A stretch of 64,000 nucleotides of DNA from Aquibaculum arenosum. GTDB lineage: Bacteria > Pseudomonadota > Alphaproteobacteria > Kiloniellales > DSM-21159. Position numbers and translations under genes: made by a program. The DNA lies in assembly GCF_029222965.1 (NCBI RefSeq), contig NZ_JARHUD010000007.1, forward strand, positions 142,545-206,544, given 5' to 3'. Below, piece after piece: positions 46,096 through 55,161 of the stretch. Positions within the stretch are counted from its first letter, which is position 1, and each line of letters starts with the position of its first letter. The notes under the pieces were generated by a model, which was not told the origin of the DNA, made no database searches, and worked only from the letters and a program-made list of their open reading frames with translations.

Positions 46096-47856
46096 ATGAC
46101 AACCGAGATCCGGGTCCCGACGCTGGGCGAATCTGTCACCGAGGCTACAGTGGCCAAATGGCTGAAACAGCCCGGCGAGAGTGTGGCCGCGGATGAACCC
46201 TTGGTGGAGCTCGAAACCGACAAGGTGACGCTCGAGGTGAATGCGCCCGCAGCCGGTGTATTGAGCGAGGTCCTGGCGGAAGAGGGCGCCAACGTCGAGG
46301 TCGATGCACTGCTGGGCCGCATCGGTGAAGGCGAGGGCAAGCCCGCTGAAAACAAGCCTGCCGAACAGGCGCCGGCGGCTGATTCGCAGAAGGCCGAGCC
46401 CGCTGCACCAGAACCCGCCGAGGAAGAGGCGAGCGAGGCCGCGCCGAGCGAAGAGGATGCCGGTGGCGGCGAGGAACAGCAAGTGGTCGTGCCGACGCTT
46501 GGCGAGTCCGTGGCGGAGGCTTCGGTCGCGAAGTGGCTGAAGCAGGAAGGCGACAGCGTGGGCGCGGACGAGCCTCTGGTGGAGCTGGAAACCGACAAGG
46601 TCAGTCTGGAAGTCAATGCACCGGTGGCCGGTGTGCTTACCCGGATTGATGCAGCCGAAGGCGCCACTGTGGGCCCGGGCGAGGTGTTGGGCTCTGTTAC
46701 CGCCGGCGGAGCAGGCGCGAAGTCTGCGCCAAGCAAGCCCGCCGCCGCGGCGGAACCCGAAGCGAAGGCGTCCGAGACATCTCAGCCCGAGAAAGCAGCC
46801 CCTGCAGAGGCGACGTCAAGCGACCTTGATCCCAGTGCAGCGCCGCGCAGCGGTGAAGGCGGCAAGATCACGGCGCGCGACTTGAAGAGCTTCCTCGAGA
46901 GCGCGGGCGGAAGCTCGAGCATGACCCTTTCGCCGGCGGTGGCCAATCTGGTTGCCGAGCACGGCCTGGACCCGGCGCGCATCCCTGCCACAGGTCCCAA
47001 GGGACGTTTGACCAAGGAAGACGTCTTGGCCGTGGTGGAAGGGCGCAAGGAGTTGCTGGCGAAGCCGCAGGTGCAGGCGGCGCAAGCGCCGGCACCGACC
47101 GCGGCCTCTCAGTCCAGTGCTGAGCCCAAATCGACGGCGGCTCCCGCCGACTCCTCGCAGCGCGAGGAGCGGGTGCGCATGACCAAACTGCGCCAGACCA
47201 TTGCCCGACGCCTGAAGGAAGCGCAGAACACGGCGGCCATGTTGACCACCTTCAACGAGGTGGATATGAGCGCGGTCATGGCCCTGCGGTCCAAGCATAA
47301 GGAAGGCTTCGAGAAGAAGCACGGCGTGAAGCTGGGATTCACCTCCTTCTTCGCCAAGGCCGTGGTGGCGGCGCTGAAGGAGGTGCCGGCGGTCAATGCC
47401 CGTATCGACGGGGATGAGATTGTCTACAACAAGTTCTTCGACATCGGCATGGCGGTCTCGACACCCCAGGGCTTGATGGTCCCCATCATTCGTGATTGCG
47501 ACGGCAAGTCCTTCGCCGAGATCGAATCTTCGCTGGGCGAGATTGCCGGCCGCGCGCGCGACGGTAAGCTCAAGATCGAGGAAATGCAGGGCGGCAGTTT
47601 CACCATCACCAATGGCGGCGTCTTCGGTTCGCTGCTGTCCACGCCGATCCTCAATGCCCCGCAATCGGGCATTCTCGGCCTGCACAAGATCCAGGAGCGG
47701 CCCATGGCCGTGAAGGGGCAGGTGGAGATTCGGCCGATGATGTATCTCGCGCACTCCTACGATCACCGCATCGTCGATGGTCGCGAGGCGGTGACCTTCC
47801 TGATCAAGGTCAAGGAAGCGATCGAGGATCCCGAGCGCCTGCTTCTGGACCTGTGA
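46096..47856 (+). CDS. sucB: 2-oxoglutarate dehydrogenase E2, with two lipoyl domains
   Basis: The 586-residue dihydrolipoyl succinyltransferase has two lipoyl domains. The first is at about residues 2-77 with the lipoylated lysine in [10 protein letters not shown] (Lys43); the second at about 130-205 with [10 protein letters not shown] (Lys168). They are separated by an alanine/proline/glutamate linker. Then come a peripheral-subunit-binding domain (about 275-315; [20 protein letters not shown]) and the catalytic acyltransferase domain ending with [13 protein letters not shown]. Proteobacterial SucB usually has one lipoyl domain and about 400-420 residues, so this is an elongated form. It follows sucA by 48 bases. 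Confidence 0.97.
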   Translation: MTTEIRVPTLGESVTEATVAKWLKQPGESVAADEPLVELETDKVTLEVNAPAAGVLSEVLAEEGANVEVDALLGRIGEGEGKPAENKPAEQAPAADSQKAEPAAPEPAEEEASEAAPSEEDAGGGEEQQVVVPTLGESVAEASVAKWLKQEGDSVGADEPLVELETDKVSLEVNAPVAGVLTRIDAAEGATVGPGEVLGSVTAGGAGAKSAPSKPAAAAEPEAKASETSQPEKAAPAEATSSDLDPSAAPRSGEGGKITARDLKSFLESAGGSSSMTLSPAVANLVAEHGLDPARIPATGPKGRLTKEDVLAVVEGRKELLAKPQVQAAQAPAPTAASQSSAEPKSTAAPADSSQREERVRMTKLRQTIARRLKEAQNTAAMLTTFNEVDMSAVMALRSKHKEGFEKKHGVKLGFTSFFAKAVVAALKEVPAVNARIDGDEIVYNKFFDIGMAVSTPQGLMVPIIRDCDGKSFAEIESSLGEIAGRARDGKLKIEEMQGGSFTITNGGVFGSLLSTPILNAPQSGILGLHKIQERPMAVKGQVEIRPMMYLAHSYDHRIVDGREAVTFLIKVKEAIEDPERLLLDL

Positions 47857-48656
47857 CCGCGGGTCGTCAGGCGCCAAGGGCGCTACAGGCCCATGTTGAT
47901 TCGGGTCGAGGCAGTGTGGACTTCCTCGGCCGCACGACATCGGCCCCGGACCTGGTGCAGGCCGGCCGGGCGCTGGCGGCAGGACTGGTTGAAGTGGTGC
48001 CAGGGGGGCTGGGCCACGGCGACCGGGTGGCCGTGCTTCTGCCCAACAGTCCGACACAGATCGAACTGTTGATAGCTGCCGATTGCCTGGGCTTGCGCCT
48101 GCTGGTGCTGGACCCGCGCGAGGAGGAAGCGGAGCTGGCTACGCGTCTTGCCGAGAGGCCGCCGACGCTGCTGGTGACCTCCAATCCAACGCCGCTTTTC
48201 GACAAGGTGCTGCGGCTCTTGCGTGCCTGTCCTGCCGATATGCCGGTGGCCGTTGACCGTTTGACCGATCTCTTGCCCTTTCCGCGCAATCTGATCGCGC
48301 CTCTGTTGCGCGGCGGCGGTCTGGCCACGCTGCCACCCGATCCACGCTTCCTGCGTTATGCCTTTCTGAAGAAACGGCAGCCGTTCGAGGGCGAGCCGCG
48401 CGGGATGACGGCTCTGGAGGGCCTGGTGATGGAGTGGGACGCCGCTTGTCTCCAAACAGAGATTGCGGCAGCAGCGGCGCCGCAGCGGCCGGACGAGCGG
48501 TGGCTGTTGACGGCGCCGCTGGCCGATGCGCGCAGCTTTGCAGCGGTGCTGCGTGGCCTGGAGGCCGGTGCCCGTGTGCTGCTCTCGCCGAGGCTGGACC
48601 GCAAGAGCCTGACGAAGATCGGCCAACAAGCTGGAAGTGATCGGGAAGTACCGTGA
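47853..48656 (+). CDS. Degenerate AMP-binding / acyl-CoA-ligase-like protein
   Basis: Starting at a GTG overlapping the sucB stop (GTGA), this 267-residue frame resembles the N-terminal part of acyl-CoA synthetases. It has a [16 protein letters not shown] start and [24 protein letters not shown] segment near 190-250 resembles the region after the AMP-binding motif. The AMP-binding signature (Y/T-S-G-T-T-G-x-P-K-G) is absent, and the C-terminal half of about 280 residues is missing. It is therefore unlikely to be an active ligase: either a decayed gene or a repurposed protein. The usual neighbour here, lipoamide dehydrogenase (lpd), is not present. Confidence 0.65.
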   Translation: MTAGRQAPRALQAHVDSGRGSVDFLGRTTSAPDLVQAGRALAAGLVEVVPGGLGHGDRVAVLLPNSPTQIELLIAADCLGLRLLVLDPREEEAELATRLAERPPTLLVTSNPTPLFDKVLRLLRACPADMPVAVDRLTDLLPFPRNLIAPLLRGGGLATLPPDPRFLRYAFLKKRQPFEGEPRGMTALEGLVMEWDAACLQTEIAAAAAPQRPDERWLLTAPLADARSFAAVLRGLEAGARVLLSPRLDRKSLTKIGQQAGSDREVP

Positions 48657-48737
48657 GACCGGCCTGGGAACGGGCTTGTTTTGCTCTCCCTGCTTGAGGA
48701 TGATCCTGCAACATAAGATGGAAGCGAGGAACGCTGC

Positions 48738-49487
48738 ATGAGACTGAAGGACAAGGTTGCCATCGTCACCGGTGCCGGCGGCGGCTTCGGCGAAGGCATT
48801 GCCCGCTTGTTCGCGGAGGAGGGGGCTAAGGTCTGTGTCGCCGATATCCGCGCTGAGGAAGCCAAGCGCGTTGCCGATGATATCGGCGCTGCTGCCATTG
48901 CTGCTGCGGGAGACGTTTCGACCGCTGCTGGCATCGATGCCATCGTCTCCGCCACGCGCGAGGCCTTCGGCGAGGCGGACATCGTCGTCAACAATGCGGG
49001 CATCACCCACCGCAACCAGTCGATGCTGGAGGTGGATGAGGAGACCTTCGATAAGGTCTACGCCGTCAACGTCAAGGCGATCTATCTCATGGCCAAAGCG
49101 ACCGTGCCGGCCATGCGCGCCAAAGGCGGCGGTTCGGTGATCAACGTAGGCTCCACGGCAGGCATCCGACCGCGCCCCGGCCTGGTCTGGTACAACGGCT
49201 CCAAAGGTGCGGCCAACGTGATTTCCAAGTCCATGGCCGTGGAGCTGGCGCCGGATAACATCCGGGTGAACGCCATCTGCCCGGTCATCGGCGAAACCGG
49301 ACTGCTCGAGCACTTCATGGGCGTGCCGGACACGCCGGAGAACCGGGCCCGCTTCGTCGCGACCATTCCTTTGGGACGCATGAGCAAGCCGCTGGACATT
49401 GCCCGGGCTGCGCTCTGGCTGGCCTCGGAAGAGGCGGAGTTCATCACTGGCATCGAGTTGCCGGTGGACGGTGGGCGCTGCGTCTAA
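48738..49487 (+). CDS. SDR family oxidoreductase
   Basis: The 249-residue short-chain dehydrogenase has the nucleotide motif TGAGGGFGEG (11-20), ADIRAEEAKR with an acidic residue suggesting NAD preference, NNAGITH, the catalytic serine in NVGSTAG, YNGSK (the Y-x-x-x-K pair) and a C-terminal GIELPVDGGRCV. The substrate is not apparent. The gene is 56 bases before a DctP gene, so it may oxidise the compound brought in by that TRAP transporter. Confidence 0.92.
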   Translation: MRLKDKVAIVTGAGGGFGEGIARLFAEEGAKVCVADIRAEEAKRVADDIGAAAIAAAGDVSTAAGIDAIVSATREAFGEADIVVNNAGITHRNQSMLEVDEETFDKVYAVNVKAIYLMAKATVPAMRAKGGGSVINVGSTAGIRPRPGLVWYNGSKGAANVISKSMAVELAPDNIRVNAICPVIGETGLLEHFMGVPDTPENRARFVATIPLGRMSKPLDIARAALWLASEEAEFITGIELPVDGGRCV

Positions 49488-49542
49488 GCGCTTGCCTCAT
49501 TCTGTTAGCGAATAATCCAAAATACGGGGAGAACCACCTGAG

Positions 49543-50514
49543 ATGAAGTACGTTGCTAGTCTTGCCGCAGCGGCGGCCATCCTTGTCACCGGCGGTGTGG
49601 CCACCGCTCAGCAGGAATTGAGCCTGGGCTATCCCTTGGCGCAGGACTCTCACTACGGTGACGGCGCTGTCGCCTTCCGCGAAACCCTGGAGCGCCTGTC
49701 CGACGGTAAGTTCACCGTCGTCGAGCATCCCAGCAGCGCCCTGGGCGGCGAGCGTGACATGATCGAGGGCCTGCAGATCGGCTCCGTGGACCTGGTGATC
49801 ACCTCCAGCGGCCCGCTGGGCAATTTCGCGCCGGAAGTTCTGGTCCTCGATCTGCCCTTCCTGTTCCGCGACTACGAGCATGCCCGCGGGGTTCTCGATG
49901 GCGAAATCGGGCAGGAAATGCTCGAGAACATGCGCGATCAGGATCTGGTGGGCCTTGCTTGGTCGGAGAATGGTTTCCGCCACCTGACGAACTCGCAGCG
50001 GGCCGTCGATGCGCCGGAGGATCTGGATGGACTGAAGGTTCGCACCATGGAGAACCAGGTGCACATGCGTGCCTTTGAAGCCATGGGCGCGGCCCCCACG
50101 CCGATGGCCTGGCCGGAGGTTTACACGGCCCTGCAGCAGGGCACCGTGGACGGGCAGGAGAACCCGATTCCGGTCATCGCTGCCGCCAAGTTCTGGGAGG
50201 TGCAGGATCACGTCTCATTGACCGGCCATGTCTATTCGCCGGCGATCGTCCTGGCCTCGCCCTTCGTGATCGACGGCCTCTCCGAGGAAGAGCAGGGCTG
50301 GTTCTATGAGGCCGCTGCTGCGTCTGCGGCAGCCACACGTGCGCGTGTCGAGGCGGACGAGGCCCGCGGTATCGAGCTCTTCCGTGAACACGGCATGGAC
50401 GTGGTCACCGAGGTGGACAAGGCTCCCTTCCAGGAAGCAGCGGCACCGGCGTGGGAAAGCTTCATCGCCGACAACGGCGATGAGCTGATCCAGCGGATCC
50501 AGGCTTTCGAGTGA
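49543..50514 (+). CDS. dctP: TRAP transporter substrate-binding protein, DctP family
   Basis: The 323-residue precursor has a signal peptide (MKYVASLAAAAAILVTGGVATA, cut near residue 22) and the DctP features SLGYPLAQDSHYGDGAVAF, GGERDMIEGLQIGSVDLV, LDLPFLFRDYEHA, LDGLKVRTMEN (the conserved arginine binding the carboxylate) and TALQQGTVDGQENP. It binds an organic acid in the periplasm and delivers it to the DctQM pair encoded next. A terminator-like hairpin lies between it and dctQ. Confidence 0.95.
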   Translation: MKYVASLAAAAAILVTGGVATAQQELSLGYPLAQDSHYGDGAVAFRETLERLSDGKFTVVEHPSSALGGERDMIEGLQIGSVDLVITSSGPLGNFAPEVLVLDLPFLFRDYEHARGVLDGEIGQEMLENMRDQDLVGLAWSENGFRHLTNSQRAVDAPEDLDGLKVRTMENQVHMRAFEAMGAAPTPMAWPEVYTALQQGTVDGQENPIPVIAAAKFWEVQDHVSLTGHVYSPAIVLASPFVIDGLSEEEQGWFYEAAAASAAATRARVEADEARGIELFREHGMDVVTEVDKAPFQEAAAPAWESFIADNGDELIQRIQAFE

Positions 50515-50542
50515 TCAGCCTGAATAGGTGATCGACGCCTTG

Positions 50543-50596
50543 GAGCCGGTTGCGCGCCGCTTTCAATGGCGAAGGCGTCGCGCGGCCGGCTCTTTT
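50543..50596 (+). terminator. Intra-operon terminator between dctP and dctQ
   Basis: GAGCCGGTTGCGCG pairs with CGCGCGGCCGGCTC (13 base pairs with two U-G wobbles) over a structured loop and is followed by TTTTCTGC. It lies 28 bases past the dctP stop. Partial termination here would give more binding protein than membrane protein, a usual need in TRAP operons. Confidence 0.75.
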
Positions 50597-50620
50597 CTGC
50601 ACGCACCTGGTGGATAGACC

Positions 50621-51148
50621 GTGATAATCGATCTGCTGCTTCGAGTGGAACGTCTCACCACCCGGCTGGCCCATAACATCGCGGCGTTGCTGTTGGCGAT
50701 TGCCGTGACCCTTGCCTTCTATCAGGTCTTGACCCGCTTCGTGCTGGGGCTGCCCTCGACCTGGTCCGAGGTCATGGCGCGCTCCCTGATGATCTGGGGC
50801 GTTTATCTCGGTATCGCCGCCGCCTTTCGGCAGGGATCGATGATCGCTGTCGATCTGGTCCACCGCTTCGTTCAGGGACGCACCGCTTTGGTGATGCACG
50901 GGCTCATCACCCTCGTGTGCCTTGTCTTCCTGTCCGTCCTGGGGTGGTACGGCATCGCCATGGCGGAGCGAGTGCAGAACCAGAATCTGGCAGGCATCGA
51001 GATCTCAATCGCATGGTTTTATGCCGCCTTGCCCGTGGGAGCCGGTTTCTCGATGCTGGCCTTGATCGCGCGCTTTGGCGAAATGCTGCGCGACGGTGTT
51101 CCAGCGCGCATTGACGACATGCACGAGGAAGCGGGAGGCGCCGCGTGA
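50621..51148 (+). CDS. dctQ: TRAP transporter small permease subunit (DctQ)
   Basis: The 175-residue protein has four membrane helices and the DctQ-type sequence FYQVLTRFVLGLPSTWSEVMARSLMIWGVYLGIAAAF near its first half (in which the W-x-E-E/V motif region is visible). It starts with GTG at 50621. It overlaps dctM by four bases (GTGA). Together they form the sodium-driven membrane part of the transporter. Confidence 0.93.
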   Translation: MIIDLLLRVERLTTRLAHNIAALLLAIAVTLAFYQVLTRFVLGLPSTWSEVMARSLMIWGVYLGIAAAFRQGSMIAVDLVHRFVQGRTALVMHGLITLVCLVFLSVLGWYGIAMAERVQNQNLAGIEISIAWFYAALPVGAGFSMLALIARFGEMLRDGVPARIDDMHEEAGGAA

Positions 51149-52419
51149 GCCTTCCCATCTTCGTAACTCTGGCCATTCTGTTTCTGGCCGGCGTGCCGGT
51201 GGCCGTGTCCCTCGCCATGGCGGGGGTGATCGGCATTGAGTTCTTCAGCAATCTGCCCCTGCTGCTGGTGGCGCAACGCATGTTCGTGGGCATCGATTCC
51301 TTCCCGCTGATGGCCATCCCCTTCTTCATTTTGGCCGGCAACCTGATGTCGGCCGGCGGCATATCGGCCCGCCTGGTGGATCTGGCCAAGTCGATCATCG
51401 GCGGCATCCAGGGCGGCCTGGCCTGCACTTGCGTGCTCACTTGCATGATCTTTGCTTCGGTGTCCGGTTCTTCGGTGGCGACCACCTTCGCCATCGGCGC
51501 AATCCTGATACCGGCGATGGTGCGCCACGGCTATCCGCGGAACACGGCCGCGGCCATTCAGGCCTCCTCGGCCGAACTCGGCGTGCTGATTCCCCCTTCG
51601 ATCCCGCTCATTCTCTACGGCGTGGCGACCGATACATCGATCGGCCAGCTCTTCATCGCCGGCATCGGCCCGGGCCTCTTCGTGGGGCTGTCGCTGATCA
51701 TCTTCCTGGCGCTCTGGTGCCGCCTGCGCGGCTACGGCAAGCGCGACGGTGAGGACCGCCTGGATCTGGGAACGGCCCTCAAGCGGGCGGGGGCGGCCCT
51801 GCTGATGCCGGTGGTGGTGATCGGCGGCATCTATGGCGGCGTCTTTACGCCCACGGAGGCTTCGGCCGTCGCGGTCTTCTACGCCTTGGCCGTCGGATTG
51901 GTGTTCTACCGCGAACTCAAGCTGGGTGATCTGCCGCGCATTCTGCGCGAGACCATGATCTCCACCTCGGTGGTGATGTTCATCATCGCAGCGGCCGCGC
52001 TCTTCTCCTTCATCCTCACACGTGCCGGCATCCCGGCCGCCATCGGCAACCTCGCCACCGAGTGGTTCGATGACAAGTGGAGCTTCCTGCTCGCGGTCAA
52101 TGTCCTGCTGCTGATCGTGGGCATGTTCATCGAGACCTCGGCAGCGATCCTGGTGCTGGCACCAATCCTGGCGCCCATCGCGATCAGCTATGGCGTCGAC
52201 CCGGTGCATTTCGGGGTGATCGTGGTGGTGAACCTCGCCCTGGGGATGTTCACGCCGCCCTTGGGTGTGAACCTCTTTGCGGCCTGTGCGGTGGCACGCA
52301 TCTCCATCGATCGCATCGTGCCGGCGCTCTTGCCCTTTGTCCTGATCGTGCTGGGCTGTCTGCTGGCGATAACCTATTTGCCCTTTATCAGCCTGGGGCT
52401 ACGCGACCTGCTCTACTGA
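51145..52419 (+). CDS. dctM: TRAP transporter large permease subunit (DctM)
   Basis: The 424-residue protein has about eleven to twelve membrane segments. DctM landmarks are AIPFFILAGNLMSAGGI, FASVSGSSVATTFAIG, ASSAELGVLIPPSIPLILYG and NLALGMFTPPLGVNLF. It forms the transport channel with DctQ. The start is GTG, coupled to the dctQ stop. The substrate is unknown; the upstream SDR gene may give a clue. Confidence 0.95.
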   Translation: MSLPIFVTLAILFLAGVPVAVSLAMAGVIGIEFFSNLPLLLVAQRMFVGIDSFPLMAIPFFILAGNLMSAGGISARLVDLAKSIIGGIQGGLACTCVLTCMIFASVSGSSVATTFAIGAILIPAMVRHGYPRNTAAAIQASSAELGVLIPPSIPLILYGVATDTSIGQLFIAGIGPGLFVGLSLIIFLALWCRLRGYGKRDGEDRLDLGTALKRAGAALLMPVVVIGGIYGGVFTPTEASAVAVFYALAVGLVFYRELKLGDLPRILRETMISTSVVMFIIAAAALFSFILTRAGIPAAIGNLATEWFDDKWSFLLAVNVLLLIVGMFIETSAAILVLAPILAPIAISYGVDPVHFGVIVVVNLALGMFTPPLGVNLFAACAVARISIDRIVPALLPFVLIVLGCLLAITYLPFISLGLRDLLY

Positions 52420-52435
52420 GTTCAGAACAGGGCGA

Positions 52436-53458
52436 TCAGGTTTCGCCGGGTCGCAGGGGAAGGAAGGAACTGGCGGGCCAGTTGCCCTGCCAGTCTTCCC
52501 AGGCCAGTGTGGCGCGGGCGCGACGCAAGTCCTCGCCCATTTGGTCCTTCAGGGCGTCCAGGCTGTCAAAGCGCGCTTCGGGCCGCAGATAGTCAATGAA
52601 GGCCACTCGCAAATGACGGCCGTATAGGTCGCCCTGATAGTCGATCAGGTGCACTTCCAGCAACGGTTCGGCGTAATCGAACATGGGGCTGATGCCGAGA
52701 TTGGCTACGCCTGGCAACCAGCGGGTCGTCCTGCGACCTTCCCCTGGGGCGCCTTCCACGGCCACGCGCACGGCATAGATGCCAAAGGCAGGGCGCAGCG
52801 TATCGCGCCCGAGCAGGATGTTGGCCGTGGGGAAGCCCAGCTCGCGGCCGCGCTTGGCGCCATGATGCACCCGGCCCTCGATCTCCCAGTAGCGGCCGAG
52901 CAACAGCGCCGCGCGGGTGGGATTGCCGGCCTGCAGGTACTCACGCACCAGACTGGAGGAGTAGACCTCCTGCGCCTGGCCTGGTGCGGACGCCATGCCG
53001 AGGCCGCTGACGCCGAAACCGAATGATTGCCCGTATTGTTTCAGCGCGTCCACATCTCCCGCGCGCCGATTGCCGAAGCGGAAGTTCGCGCCCACCACCA
53101 CATGCTTGAGCGCCAATCCCTCATGCAAGACCTCTCGGGCAAAGGCTTCGGGCGTCAAGCCGGCCAGTGCCCGATTGAAGCGCAATACCCAGAGCACCTC
53201 GACGCCCAGGCTTTGCAGCAGGCGGGCCTTCACTCGCAGTGGGGTCAGCCGAAAGGGCGGAAGGTCGGGGGCGAAGAGACGCCTTGGGTGCGGTTCGAAG
53301 GTGACCATGCCCCAGGGCGCGTTCCGCGCTGTCGCCAGGTCACGGGCGTGCTCCAGGAGGTGCATGTGTCCGCGATGGATGCCATCGAAGTTGCCGATGA
53401 CCGCGACCGCATTGCGGCACTCAGCTGGCGTTGCACGGGGGTGGCGAATCAAGCGCAT
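52436..53458 (-). CDS. ribF: Bifunctional riboflavin kinase / FAD synthetase
   Basis: The 340-residue protein has an N-terminal adenylyltransferase domain (IGNFDGIHRGHMHLL, FEPHPRRLF, VVVGANFRFGNRRAGDV, SSSLVREYLQAGNP) and a C-terminal kinase domain (GRVHHGAKRGRELGFPTAN, GIYAVRV, LLEVHLIDYQGDLYG). It makes FMN and then FAD. It lies 11 bases after a flavin reductase gene on the same strand, so both flavin genes are probably co-transcribed. Confidence 0.97.
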   Translation of the reverse strand: MRLIRHPRATPAECRNAVAVIGNFDGIHRGHMHLLEHARDLATARNAPWGMVTFEPHPRRLFAPDLPPFRLTPLRVKARLLQSLGVEVLWVLRFNRALAGLTPEAFAREVLHEGLALKHVVVGANFRFGNRRAGDVDALKQYGQSFGFGVSGLGMASAPGQAQEVYSSSLVREYLQAGNPTRAALLLGRYWEIEGRVHHGAKRGRELGFPTANILLGRDTLRPAFGIYAVRVAVEGAPGEGRRTTRWLPGVANLGISPMFDYAEPLLEVHLIDYQGDLYGRHLRVAFIDYLRPEARFDSLDALKDQMGEDLRRARATLAWEDWQGNWPASSFLPLRPGET

Positions 53459-53469
53459 GTGAGGCGTCT

Positions 53470-54000
53470 CTAAGCGCTGACGAAACGGCCGTAGCGGCCG
53501 CGCTTGTAGAGCAGTGCATCACGCTCCGCTTCGTTGCGCACGCGCATGACCTCGCCGACCAGAATCAAATGGTCGCCGGCCTCGATCACCTCATGGCGAG
53601 CACACTCCAGCCAGGCGACGCAGCCGGGGATAAGTGGAATGCCTCCAGAGCCTGCGGTCCAGCGCAGCCCCGCCCACTTGTCGGCCATTGGGGTGGCGAA
53701 GCGCTTGGAGAGTTCAGCCTGTGCACTTTCCAGGATGTTGATGGCGAAGTGGCTCGCCGAGACAAAGGTGGGCAGGCTGAAGGCGCCCCGATCCAGGCAG
53801 AAGAGCACCAGGGGCGGGTCCATGGAGACCGACGAAAAAGAGTTAACCGTCACGCCCACGGGCGTACCGGTCTCGTCAATGCTGGTGACGATGGCGATGC
53901 CGGTGGCAAAGCTGCCCAGAGCGTCGCGCAGATCACTTCGATCCACGGTGCTTGCCTCTGGGGTTCCTTGCTGCGCCGCTTTCTCGCCTGCTCCGGTCAT
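53470..54000 (-). CDS. Flavin reductase family protein
   Basis: The 176-residue protein matches the flavin-reductase-like FMN-binding fold: LRDALGSFATGIAIVTS, GVTVNSFSSVSMDPPLVLFCL, HFAINIL, LECARHEVIEAGDHLILVGEV and the end GRYGRF. Family members reduce FMN or FAD with NAD(P)H, often to feed a monooxygenase. No monooxygenase gene is adjacent. It starts 183 bases from the ArsR-type gene, divergently. Confidence 0.92.
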   Translation of the reverse strand: MTGAGEKAAQQGTPEASTVDRSDLRDALGSFATGIAIVTSIDETGTPVGVTVNSFSSVSMDPPLVLFCLDRGAFSLPTFVSASHFAINILESAQAELSKRFATPMADKWAGLRWTAGSGGIPLIPGCVAWLECARHEVIEAGDHLILVGEVMRVRNEAERDALLYKRGRYGRFVSA

Positions 54001-54145
54001 TCTCCGCTCCTGCCATTACGAAGTGGTCATATCGACCATCGGCCCCCTCGGTGCAACCGCTCAGGGGCTCAAACACTGACAGGGCAGAGATGCACCCGAT
54101 GTCCAAGGACCCCTTTTGCTCCCCTTGAAGTCGGCCGCATAAGGG

Positions 54146-54163
54146 TATAAAGATATCTTTATA
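54146..54163. promoter_or_regulatory. Perfect 18-base palindrome, likely operator of the met operon
   Basis: TATAAAGATATCTTTATA is a perfect palindrome ending 20 bases before the ATG of the ArsR-methyltransferase gene, in a very AT-rich island within GC-rich DNA. ArsR-family dimers bind such dyads, so this is probably the regulator's own operator, controlling the regulator-metF-metH transcript and possibly the divergent flavin reductase-ribF transcript. The TATAAA/TATCTTTAT sequence could also contain a -10 element. Confidence 0.75.
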
Positions 54164-54183
54164 TGAGAGAGCGAGGACCAGCG

Positions 54184-55161
54184 ATGGACGTGCTGTTGCA
54201 GGGGCTGAGGGCAGCGGCGGAGCCGACACGGCTGCGTGTGCTGGCACTCTGTGCCCATGCGGAGCTCACGGTCAGTGACCTGGTCGAGATTCTTGGCCAG
54301 TCCCAGCCCAGGGTGTCGCGCCACCTCAAGCTGCTGGTCGAGGCAGGTCTGCTTCAGCGGCACCAAGAGGGGTCTTTTGCCTACTATCGGCTCGCGGATC
54401 GTGGGTTGGGAGCTGAACTGTCCCGCCAACTCGTCGACCTGCTGCCGGCGGAAGACCCGATGCACGCCCGTGACCTGGAGCGGCTTCAGGCGGTTCAGGA
54501 GGCATGGGCAGTAAAGGCTGCCGCCTATTTTCGCCGCAACGCCACGGACTGGACCCGGCTGCGGGCTCTGCACGCAAACACCGACACGGTGGACAGCGCT
54601 TTGCGGGAGATCGTCCTGGCCGAGCCGGTTGATGACCTGCTCGATGTGGGCACCGGCGCCGGGCATGTCCTCAAGCTGGTGGGCGATCATGCCCGCAGTG
54701 CCATCGGCATCGATCTCTCGCGCGACATGTTGACCGTGGCCCGGGCCAATCTGTTCCGGGCCGGTCTTCGGCACTGCCAGGTGCGCCATGCCGAGATGAC
54801 GGCTCTCCCCTTCGCTGCGGGGCGCTTCGACGTGGTGACGCTGCACATGGTGTTGCACTACGCCCAGCGCCCGGTGGCGGCGATCCAGGAGGCGGCGCGG
54901 GTGCTGCGGCCGGGAGGGCGGCTCGTGGTCGTCGACTTCCTGCCGCACGAACGCGCTGAACTGCGCAGCGAGCATGCCCATCGTTGGCTGGGTTTCTCCG
55001 ATGCCGGGATGACCGATTTCCTGAGCGAAGCCGGTCTGGTGGCGGAACGTTCGCACTCCCTAGCCGGCGGTCCCTTAACCGTCGGCCTTTGGCTCGGGCG
55101 CCGGCCCGCCAATGACAGTCTCAACTCCGATAACGCAGAAACTGCGAGGAAGGTGATCTGA
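54184..55161 (+). CDS. ArsR-family regulator fused to SAM-dependent methyltransferase domain
   Basis: From the ATG at 54184 (AGGA 6 bases upstream) this 325-residue protein has an N-terminal winged helix (about 1-85; RAAAEPTRLRVLALCAHAEL, DLVEILGQSQPRVSRHLKLL, GSFAYYRL). It also has a class I methyltransferase domain (about 140-270; LLDVGTGAGHVLKLVG, GIDLSRDML, VTLHMVLHYA, AARVLRPGGRLVVVDF). No metal-binding cysteine pair is seen in the helix region. The methyltransferase part may sense SAM or SAH. It overlaps metF by one base (TGATG) and heads the methionine operon, so it is probably a methionine-cycle regulator. Confidence 0.9.
   Translation: MDVLLQGLRAAAEPTRLRVLALCAHAELTVSDLVEILGQSQPRVSRHLKLLVEAGLLQRHQEGSFAYYRLADRGLGAELSRQLVDLLPAEDPMHARDLERLQAVQEAWAVKAAAYFRRNATDWTRLRALHANTDTVDSALREIVLAEPVDDLLDVGTGAGHVLKLVGDHARSAIGIDLSRDMLTVARANLFRAGLRHCQVRHAEMTALPFAAGRFDVVTLHMVLHYAQRPVAAIQEAARVLRPGGRLVVVDFLPHERAELRSEHAHRWLGFSDAGMTDFLSEAGLVAERSHSLAGGPLTVGLWLGRRPANDSLNSDNAETARKVI

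Noticed and set aside
42985..46482. Two long leftward frames opposite sucA and sucB
   Set aside because: Both are antisense to conserved TCA genes and show no family features.
54001..54183. Possible SAM or cobalamin riboswitch before the met operon
   Set aside because: No conserved box sequences or leader long enough for either riboswitch could be found; the palindrome explains regulation better.
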